A DNA stretch of 64,000 bases from Bradyrhizobium erythrophlei. Lineage in GTDB: Bacteria > Pseudomonadota > Alphaproteobacteria > Rhizobiales > Xanthobacteraceae. Below the pieces are notes generated by a model. It was not told where the DNA came from. It made no database searches and was given only the letters and a program-made list of their open reading frames with translations. The DNA lies in contig FSRD01000001.1 in the NCBI GenBank assembly GCA_900129675.1, positions 6,561,501 to 6,625,500 on the forward strand. Reading direction: 5' to 3'. Positions 57,092-64,000 of the stretch are shown piece after piece; position 1 is the first letter of the stretch; each line of letters opens with the position of its first letter. The translations under genes were made by a program, and so were the position numbers.

Positions 57092-59134
57092 ATGGCGCCA
57101 AAGCCTCCTTCTTCGGATGATCGGGATCCTGCTGTCGCGGACGATCCCGAGCTTGCGAAGAAGTTTGCGACCGGGGCCGATTCCGCCGGCGCGGCACCGC
57201 CCGGCAAGGCGGCCGCGTCGTCGCCGCCTGATGACGACGAGGATGACGAGGATGACGAAGACGACGAACTGGAGCTCGACGGCGATGATGATGACGAGGA
57301 TCTCGTCGTCTTCACCGCCAAGGAAGCCGCCGGCGCGCTGGCTACGACCTACGGCTTCGTCAAGCCATTCCTGATCAATTACAAGAAGCTATTGGCATTC
57401 GTCGGTTTCGGCGTCCTGGTCGAGACGCTGTTCAACGTCTTCATGCCGCTGAGCCTGAAATTCCTGATCGACGACGCGCTCGGCGAAGAGGATTTTCAGG
57501 CTCTCTACATAATCCTCGGCGTGCTTGCGGTCGCGGGCATCGTCACCTCGATCGTCGCGGTCTGGTACGAACGGTGGGATGCGCGGCTGGCGGCGTGCGT
57601 CATTTCCGACGTGCGAAACCGGCTGTTCGAGCACGTCCAGAATTTGCCGTCGGCCTATTTTGCACGCACCAAGCGCGGCGAGATTCTCTCGCGTTTCTCG
57701 ATCGACCTCTCGGCCTTCGAGGGCTCGATCAAAAGCTTTGCCAACAGCGCAGCCCTGCCGTTTTTCGAACTGATCGCCGGCATCCTCCTGCTGCTTTTCT
57801 TGAACTGGCAGCTCGCGGTGGTGTCGCTGCTGGTGTTTCCGATCACGCTGATCGGGCCGCGGATCCTGACGCCGAAGGCGGTGCAGGCCAATTACGAGCA
57901 GAAGCTCAACGAATCCGCGCTGCTCGGCATGGTGCAGGAGAACGTTGCGGCGCAGGCGGTGGTGAAGGCGTTCAGCCTGCAGCGCCGGACGCTCGGCTGG
58001 TTCACCATGCGCAACAAGGAGGTGCGCCTGAAAACCGCCTCTGCCGGGTTCCTGTCGACCATGGTGGAACGCACCGTCACGATCTCGGTGCTGTTGCTGC
58101 ACCTCGTGGTGCTGGCGATCGGCGCCTATCTCGCCACCAAGGGCCAGATCACCATCGGCACCTTCGTCACCTTCGAGAGCGCGTTCTGGGAGGTGTCGTA
58201 CAACATCGCCCACATCATGCATTTCATTCCGGTGTCGATCCAGTCGGCGGCGGCGGTGCGCCACATGCAGGAGTTGCTCGACGAGCCGACGCGCGGCGCC
58301 GATCGGCCGGGAGCGCCCGATCTACCGCGCATCACCAACGACATCACCTTCGATCACGTCACCTTCCAGTACGAAGGCAGCCAGACGCCGGTGCTCGACA
58401 ATCTCAGCCTCAAGCTCAATGTCGGAAAAAGCATCGCGATCGTGGGCCCCAGCGGCTCCGGCAAGAGCACGCTGCTCAATCTGATCCTGCGCCTCTACGT
58501 GGCGGATGAAGGGCGCGTCAGCATCGACGGCGTCGATATCCGCCGCGTGACCCGCGAATCGCTGCGGCGGAGCATGGCGGTGGTGTTCCAGGAGAACATG
58601 CTGTTCAACATGTCGATCCGCGAGAACATCCGGCTCGGCAAGGAAGGCGCCAGCGACGAGGAGGTGGTGGAGGCGGCCCGAAAAGCCGAGATCCATCGCT
58701 ACATCATGAGCCTGCCGAAGAAATACGACACGCCGGTCGGCGAGCGCGGCGACACGCTGTCGGGCGGCCAGCGCCAGCGCATCGCGATCGCACGCGCGAT
58801 TATCCGCAATCCGTCCGTGCTGCTGCTCGATGAAGCAACCTCCGCGCTCGACCAGACAACGGAAGCCGCGATCAATCGCACGCTGTTGAAGGTCGCGGAG
58901 AGACGCACCATGATCTGGTCGACCCATCGCCTGACCTCGGTGGTCGATATGGACGAGATCATCGTGATATCCGGCGGCAAGGCGATCGAGCGCGGCTCGC
59001 ACGCAAAATTGCTCGCCGCCAATGGCGTCTACCGCAAATTATGGGACGACCAGGGCCATGCGCCGCACGACGCCGCCGGTCATGCGGACGATGACAGCGA
59101 CGATGAAGACGAAGATGATGACGACGAAGAATGA
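57092..59134 (+). CDS. ABC exporter (fused membrane and ATPase domains) with acidic tails
   Basis: 680 residues: six membrane segments in about 90-370 and an ATPase domain with Walker A GPSGSGKST near 452, LSGGQ near 556, LLLDEATSALD near 577 and the switch H in STHRLTS near 610. Both ends are low-complexity acidic: DDDEDDEDDEDDELELDGDD in the N-terminal ~70 residues and DDDSDDEDEDDDDEE at the C-terminus. The ATG at 57092 is chosen (MAPKPPSSDD). A homodimer would transport a hydrophobic or amphipathic compound, perhaps made by the fusion enzyme upstream (inference from position). Confidence 0.85.
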   Translation: MAPKPPSSDDRDPAVADDPELAKKFATGADSAGAAPPGKAAASSPPDDDEDDEDDEDDELELDGDDDDEDLVVFTAKEAAGALATTYGFVKPFLINYKKLLAFVGFGVLVETLFNVFMPLSLKFLIDDALGEEDFQALYIILGVLAVAGIVTSIVAVWYERWDARLAACVISDVRNRLFEHVQNLPSAYFARTKRGEILSRFSIDLSAFEGSIKSFANSAALPFFELIAGILLLLFLNWQLAVVSLLVFPITLIGPRILTPKAVQANYEQKLNESALLGMVQENVAAQAVVKAFSLQRRTLGWFTMRNKEVRLKTASAGFLSTMVERTVTISVLLLHLVVLAIGAYLATKGQITIGTFVTFESAFWEVSYNIAHIMHFIPVSIQSAAAVRHMQELLDEPTRGADRPGAPDLPRITNDITFDHVTFQYEGSQTPVLDNLSLKLNVGKSIAIVGPSGSGKSTLLNLILRLYVADEGRVSIDGVDIRRVTRESLRRSMAVVFQENMLFNMSIRENIRLGKEGASDEEVVEAARKAEIHRYIMSLPKKYDTPVGERGDTLSGGQRQRIAIARAIIRNPSVLLLDEATSALDQTTEAAINRTLLKVAERRTMIWSTHRLTSVVDMDEIIVISGGKAIERGSHAKLLAANGVYRKLWDDQGHAPHDAAGHADDDSDDEDEDDDDEE

Positions 59135-59198
59135 GCGCGGCGCGCTGGTGCCGCGCTGAGGCGGCCGTGGGCGCGCCGAACGGCGCCCTTGCTCTGCC

Positions 59199-59320
59199 AG
59201 ACCAGGAAGCGCGCGCAGCGCTGTCCGCAAGGCCGCCGCCGATAATCGCAATGTCGGTGTACCTCATGGGAGATCCCGGTCTGGAACCGCCATTGCTGCG
59301 CCGCGAAAGGCAAACAAAGC
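59199..59320 (-). pseudogene. Short duplicated 5' end of the flavin monooxygenase gene
   Basis: The minus strand reads MRYTDIAIIGGGLADSAA from 59267, nearly the same as the first 18 residues of the gene starting at 60561 (MRYTDVAIIGGGLAGSTA). Similarity extends upstream of the ATG (CTGCGCCGC.A.....CAAACAAAGC). After residue 18 the sequence diverges into shadow of the ABC gene end. Confidence 0.55.
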
Positions 59321-59349
59321 ATTAGCGTCGCGACGCTCGCGGGACGGGC

Positions 59350-60561
59350 TCAGGCGAGCTTCCCGTGCTGCGGTTGCCCGGCCGCCCCGGCGCTTCGTTG
59401 CGGGCCATTCGATCCGGCCAACCGCCGCTTGCGGATGGCGTGTCGTGTTCCCTGGGCCAGCCGAACCATAAAACGGGCCCAGCGTTGCGCGCGCCACGGC
59501 AGCCCGTGATCGGTTGACAGCGAGCGCAGGTGATAGGCTTTGGCGCGGCACCGCGCCTCGCAATCCACCTTTTCGGGATCCCCGTAGAACTGTGAAATCT
59601 TTTGCACGTCCATGCCGTCGGTCGAGAGCCAGGCCGGGATGTAGACGTTGCACAGGCGGCCGACGTCGGTGAACACTTTTGTGGTGCCGGTTCCGGCTGC
59701 AGGGCAGGAGGTGGCGAAGGCATCGCCGACCAGCACTATGCCGGGCTGCAGATGGCCCTCGGTGACGCAGAGGTCGGCCGGCCTGATCTTGACCGGTCCA
59801 CTTACCTTGAATCCGCCCATCATGCGCGCAAGGCCGGGCATCATGGCGCGCAGGGCCGCTTCCGGCGCCTGCTTGAATTGCTGGAACCAGGGATCCGTCA
59901 TGTCGCGATAGACCATGAGATTGGCGCGCATCTTTCCGCCGATCGGAAACAGCGAAAGATAGGCCATCCGCGCGCGCGCCGATTTCGGCCAATAGGTCAG
60001 CGCCGGGAATGCGAAAGCTGTACGGCCGGCCGGCTCGACGTCGAAGCCGAGCGTGACCGAATGGCATTGGCTGATAACCTGGCGCTGGATGCCGAGCGTA
60101 TGGCGAAGGCCGATGTTGAGTCCGTTCGCCAGCACCACCAGCCGCGCCGAGATTTCGTCGCCGTTCGAGAGCTCTATTTTCTGCCGCTCACCGCTGCTGG
60201 CGATGGCGGAGGCCTTGGCGAAAATGGTTTCCACGCTGGGCGGGATCTGCGCACGCAGGGTGTTGACGAGCATGTCGTACATGATGCCGTGCTGGTCGCT
60301 GGGTTTCTTGGCAACGACGTAGCCGAAACGTGCTTCCCACACTTCGCCGTCAAGAGTGGTCGCCCGCAAGGTCGGCTCGGCAAGGCCGGTCTTGCGCAAC
60401 AGATCGAGTTGCTCGCCGCCGATCTTCTCGCAGCGCAGTTCGGGCGGGTAGACCGGGTGCGGATCAATCAGGACGGCCGGGATCCCGGCGCGTCCCAGCA
60501 TCGCTGCCGCCGTTGAGCCGGCGAGACCGCCGCCGATGATTGCGACATCCGTGTAACGCAT
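59350..60561 (-). CDS. FAD-dependent monooxygenase-like oxidoreductase
   Basis: 403 residues. FAD motif GGGLAGS near 9-15, an RCEKIGGEQLDLLRKTG segment near 40-56, a middle sheet RQVISQCHSVTLGFDVEPAG and the second FAD motif GIVLVGDAFATSCPAAGTGT near 280-300. The layout fits the p-hydroxybenzoate hydroxylase/geranylgeranyl reductase superfamily. The C-terminal ~60 residues are basic. The ATG at 60561 is preferred to a longer frame. It is divergent from the acyltransferase gene. Confidence 0.82.
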   Translation of the reverse strand: MRYTDVAIIGGGLAGSTAAAMLGRAGIPAVLIDPHPVYPPELRCEKIGGEQLDLLRKTGLAEPTLRATTLDGEVWEARFGYVVAKKPSDQHGIMYDMLVNTLRAQIPPSVETIFAKASAIASSGERQKIELSNGDEISARLVVLANGLNIGLRHTLGIQRQVISQCHSVTLGFDVEPAGRTAFAFPALTYWPKSARARMAYLSLFPIGGKMRANLMVYRDMTDPWFQQFKQAPEAALRAMMPGLARMMGGFKVSGPVKIRPADLCVTEGHLQPGIVLVGDAFATSCPAAGTGTTKVFTDVGRLCNVYIPAWLSTDGMDVQKISQFYGDPEKVDCEARCRAKAYHLRSLSTDHGLPWRAQRWARFMVRLAQGTRHAIRKRRLAGSNGPQRSAGAAGQPQHGKLA

Positions 60562-60724
60562 GCCTGGGCCTCTGATCGATGGCCCTATCTCTGCGCCGCA
60601 AGATGCAAACAAAGCTTGAAAGAGATGCCGGGAATGACGCCAAAACCCCTGCGATTTAACCGAAAAGCAATCTCGGAAGAACACGATCCGCCGCGATCGC
60701 ACGGCGTAGCAGGGCACTCATTCG

Positions 60725-61864
60725 ATGGTTTTGGTAACGATCGATTCACCAAACCTGGCCATCGCCCCGTATTGGGACGATCTGGTCCGGCGCGCGTCGT
60801 CGAACGTTTTCATGAATCCGGCCGCGCTGATGGCGGCGTGCGAGACGGGTTTCGCCGACATTCAGATGATGCTGGCCTGGGAGAAGGGCGCCGCGCCGGG
60901 CCGGCTGGTCGGCGTCTGGGCGCTGCAGGTGCGAAAGGTCGCGCCGTTCTGGCCGGCGCTTCTGGAGGCGCTGCCGTACAATTACGCCTTCCTGTCCAGT
61001 CCCGTGATCGATCCGGCGTTTGTCGAAGAGGTGATCCCGGCGTTCTTCGCGGCGATGGAACAGAATCCGTCGCTGCCGAAGGTGCTGAGCATAAGGTCCT
61101 TCGATGCCGAATGTCCCAGCTACCCCGCTATCCTCAAATTGCTGGCCGGCCGCGGCATCGTGCCATTGGTGCTTGCCGAACATGCGCGGCCGTTCGTAAC
61201 ACGGGAGTTCGGTATCAAGCGCTCCGGCTCGACGCGCAAGAAGCTGCGGCAGGACTGGAATCGCCTGAGCGCGCTCGGTGCGGTCGAAGTGCTCAACGAG
61301 CGAACGCCCGAGGGGGCGGGGGCGGCTTTCGAAACCTTTCTCGCGCTGGAAAAAGCAAGCTGGAAGGGCGCTCAGGGCACGGCGCTGTTATCGGATCCGG
61401 CGGATGCTGCCTTTGTCAGGAACTTGCTGCAGCATCTCGCCGCCCGACAGAGCGCGTCGGTGGCGCTGCTGCGCGTCAACGGCGAGGCGGTTGCCGCGCA
61501 GGTGCTGATGTATTGCGGCGCCACGGCCTACACCTGGAAGACGGCCTTCGACGCCAGCTATGCCAAATATTCACCCGGCACGCTGCTGATCGATCGCGTG
61601 ACCGACGAGTTGTTCGCCGGCTCCGATGTTTATGCGATCAACTCCTGTGCCGCGGAAACGAGTTTCATGGCCCAGCTTTGGGCTGGACGACGCAACATGG
61701 TCGACCTGCTGTTCAACATCGGGCCGGCGAAATCACTGCATTACCGGATGGAAGTCGCGCGGCACCTTGGATACGAACGCCTGCGGGACTTGCGTGATCG
61801 GTTGCGGGGCCGAATTGGGGCGTCGGGTCCAAAAAAACTGGACACCGCCACGCGCCAAACTTAA
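60725..61864 (+). CDS. GNAT-type acyltransferase (BioF2/CelD-like)
   Basis: 379 residues in two halves, as in the BioF2/Acetyltransf_6 family: an N-terminal half (NLAIAPYWDDLVRRASSNVF; LPYNYAFLSSPVIDPAFVEE) and a C-terminal half with SGSTRKKLRQDWNRLSALGA, FLALEKASWKGAQGTALL, VALLRVNGEAVAAQVLMYCG and YAKYSPGTLLIDRVTDEL. Such enzymes acylate polysaccharide or cell-envelope precursors. The gene is divergent from the monooxygenase gene (163 bp apart). Its role together with the ABC exporter is a guess. Confidence 0.8.
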   Translation: MVLVTIDSPNLAIAPYWDDLVRRASSNVFMNPAALMAACETGFADIQMMLAWEKGAAPGRLVGVWALQVRKVAPFWPALLEALPYNYAFLSSPVIDPAFVEEVIPAFFAAMEQNPSLPKVLSIRSFDAECPSYPAILKLLAGRGIVPLVLAEHARPFVTREFGIKRSGSTRKKLRQDWNRLSALGAVEVLNERTPEGAGAAFETFLALEKASWKGAQGTALLSDPADAAFVRNLLQHLAARQSASVALLRVNGEAVAAQVLMYCGATAYTWKTAFDASYAKYSPGTLLIDRVTDELFAGSDVYAINSCAAETSFMAQLWAGRRNMVDLLFNIGPAKSLHYRMEVARHLGYERLRDLRDRLRGRIGASGPKKLDTATRQT

Positions 61865-62090
61865 TAATATCCGGGTAATATTAGCGCTTTCGGGATTGAT
61901 CCAGCCTTTATTGCCGACCACCGCGGGGGCTGGGCCGATGCCCCTTCGGTCAGGCCGGCCGACGCGGCCTGATCTTGCGTCGGGGGATTCGCGCCTTACT
62001 TGCAAAATGCGGGATATTGCTGCTGATCGAATTTTTGCGGCGCGCTGAATCCCGCTGCGGCAGAGGCCTTTCTGTTATTGTCGTTTCGCC

Positions 62091-62117
62091 TTGACTTGGC
62101 TTCCCGCCGCTTATAAA
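62091..62117 (+). promoter_or_regulatory. Candidate promoter of the str (rpsL) operon
   Basis: -35 TTGACT (62091-62096) and -10 TATAAA (62112-62117) with a 15-bp spacer; TAAAAG with 17 bp is an alternative -10. It lies in the 657-bp gene-free stretch between the acyltransferase gene and rpsL and leaves a leader of about 400 nt. The part before it holds a GC-rich inverted repeat near 61950-61972 but no gene. Confidence 0.55.
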
Positions 62118-62521
62118 AGGCCGCTACTTCACGACAGGCGGTGAGCAACGCCAGCGTCGGAACGGAACACCCTTCGGACCCTTCGGGATCAGGACGGGCA
62201 CCAACCTCGACGAATGCCGCTCAAACGCTGTCGATCATATAGCTAGGCAATGCCAGGGCGATATTAGTTCTCTTGAGCACGTTCTCTTGAGAGTGAACTC
62301 GGATGCATGACCTCGATGACGGGCCAAACAGCGAACGCTGACCGGTCCTGGATCGCGGTCCTCTGTGGTGTCGAAGCGCTTTCCGCTCAGTGATGAGTGG
62401 TTGGCGTGATTTCGTTTTGCGTGGATGTTTCCGCGCGACGGCCGAACGGGACGGCTAGTCCCGAGAAGAATTTGCGAAAGCCGTCTTTGGGTTTCGCACG
62501 AACTAGAGGGTGAAGGCTGAC

Positions 62522-62893
62522 ATGCCGACGATCAACCAGCTGATCGCAAATCCGCGCGCGGTACAGAAGTCGCGCAAGAAGGTGCCGGCGCTGCAGCAGT
62601 CGCCGCAGAAGCGCGGCGTTTGCACGCGCGTCTACACCACGACCCCGAAGAAGCCGAACTCGGCGCTTCGTAAGGTCGCCAAGGTGCGCCTGACCAACGG
62701 CTTCGAGGTGATCGGCTACATCCCGGGTGAAGGCCATAACCTTCAGGAACACTCGGTGGTCATGATCCGCGGCGGCCGCGTCAAGGATTTGCCCGGCGTT
62801 CGTTACCACATTCTCCGCGGCGTCCTCGATACCCAGGGCGTCAAGAACCGTAAGCAGCGCCGTTCGAAGTACGGCGCGAAGCGTCCGAAGTAA
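62522..62893 (+). CDS. rpsL: 30S ribosomal protein S12
   Basis: 123 residues; MPTINQLIANPRAVQKSRKK start, TTTPKKPNSALRKVAKVRLT with Lys43 and GGRVKDLPGVRYH with Lys88 unchanged, so the streptomycin-sensitive form. The ATG at 62522 gives the normal length; an upstream in-frame ATG is rejected. Confidence 0.97.
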   Translation: MPTINQLIANPRAVQKSRKKVPALQQSPQKRGVCTRVYTTTPKKPNSALRKVAKVRLTNGFEVIGYIPGEGHNLQEHSVVMIRGGRVKDLPGVRYHILRGVLDTQGVKNRKQRRSKYGAKRPK

Positions 62894-62908
62894 TCGGGAA
62901 CAGACCAG

Positions 62909-63379
62909 ATGTCTCGTCGCCATTCTGCTGAAAAGCGTGAAGTGAACCCGGACCCGAAGTTCGGGAACATCATCATCACGAAGTTCATGAACTCGATCAT
63001 GTATGACGGCAAGAAGTCTGCCGCCGAAGGCATCGTCTATGGCGCGCTCGCCATGATCGAGGCCAAGACCAAGCAGGGCCCGCTGCCGGTGTTCGAGCAG
63101 GCGCTGGAAAACGTGATGCCGACCATCGAGGTGCGTTCGCGCCGCGTCGGCGGCGCCACCTACCAGGTGCCGGTCGAAGTACGCTCCGTGCGCCGTCAGG
63201 CGCTGGGCATTCGCTGGATCATTACGGCTGCGCGCGAACGCAACGAAAAGACCATGACCGAGCGGCTCTCGGCGGAGTTGCTCGACGCGTCGAACAACCG
63301 GGGGAACGCCGTCAAGAAGCGTGAAGATGTGCACCGGATGGCGGAAGCCAACCGCGCCTTCTCGCACTATCGCTGGTAA
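62909..63379 (+). CDS. rpsG: 30S ribosomal protein S7
   Basis: 156 residues; MSRRHSAEKREVNPDPKFGN, MNSIMYDGKKSAAEGIVYGA and RRVGGATYQVPVEVRSVRRQ. Binds 16S rRNA at the head and nucleates 30S assembly. Coupled to rpsL and fusA in the str operon order. Confidence 0.97.
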   Translation: MSRRHSAEKREVNPDPKFGNIIITKFMNSIMYDGKKSAAEGIVYGALAMIEAKTKQGPLPVFEQALENVMPTIEVRSRRVGGATYQVPVEVRSVRRQALGIRWIITAARERNEKTMTERLSAELLDASNNRGNAVKKREDVHRMAEANRAFSHYRW

Positions 63380-63410
63380 CGGCGAAACTTAGGACTTTAA
63401 GGAACAACCC

Positions 63411-64000
<590 letters not shown>

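Overview
The window reads as chromosomal DNA of a high-GC alphaproteobacterium, most likely Bradyrhizobium or a close relative. The main evidence is the core gene order tRNA-Trp, secE, nusG, rplK, rplA, rplJ, rplL, rpoB, rpoC, then rpsL, rpsG and fusA. Intergenic palindromes of the kind common in Bradyrhizobium agree with this, as do the sizes and sequences of the ribosomal and RNA polymerase proteins. The genus is inferred from recognition, not from a search.

Layout. (1) 1-8.1 kb is a defence-type accessory region: the end of hsdS and all of hsdM of a type I restriction-modification system, an MltR-like protein, a GIY-YIG nuclease remnant, and a four-gene ABC-three-component (ABC-3C) operon on the minus strand. 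The ABC-3C operon consists of a membrane microprotein, a C-terminal-domain component, a middle component and an SMC/Rad50-like ATPase. Two plus-strand membrane proteins follow. (2) 8.1-14.4 kb is a decayed patchwork: an AIPR-family (abortive-infection type) gene flanked by imperfect direct repeats, two paralogous small genes, a truncated SRAP gene, a minimal DNA ligase and two small membrane proteins. (3) 14.5-18.7 kb is an integrase-led minus-strand gene train that includes a superinfection-immunity-like membrane protein. (4) 19.3-24.1 kb is ordinary chromosome: two SDR oxidoreductases, a histidine phosphatase, a serine hydrolase and a lipoprotein.

(5) 24.2-38.9 kb is a 14.7-kb element integrated in tRNA-Trp, bounded by 56-bp direct repeats (attL and attR). 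It carries a RepA-like ATPase, a serine resolvase, an origin-like or packaging-like repeat region, small and large terminase genes, several small phage-type genes including a gp10-like protein, and a cargo and regulatory module (DUF4145, ParB-like, ribbon-helix-helix). I find no tyrosine integrase, portal, protease, major capsid or tail gene in it. It looks like a phage satellite or a heavily reduced prophage.

(6) 39-64 kb is the core transcription and translation block. An intradiol dioxygenase, a 2-hydroxyacid dehydrogenase and an HNH protein sit between rplKA and rplJL. A less familiar group sits between rpoC and rpsL: an amine oxidase-methyltransferase fusion, an ABC exporter with acidic tails, a flavin monooxygenase and a GNAT-like acyltransferase. 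The window ends inside fusA.

How the parts relate. The left third concentrates anti-phage functions, and the tRNA-Trp element is itself phage-derived. The strongest candidates for something undescribed are the split ABC-3C operon, in which a separate membrane microprotein carries the same GDIV(G/A)RDK tag as the CTD subunit, and the integrase-less terminase-bearing tRNA-Trp element with its repeat-rich region just upstream of the terminase genes.
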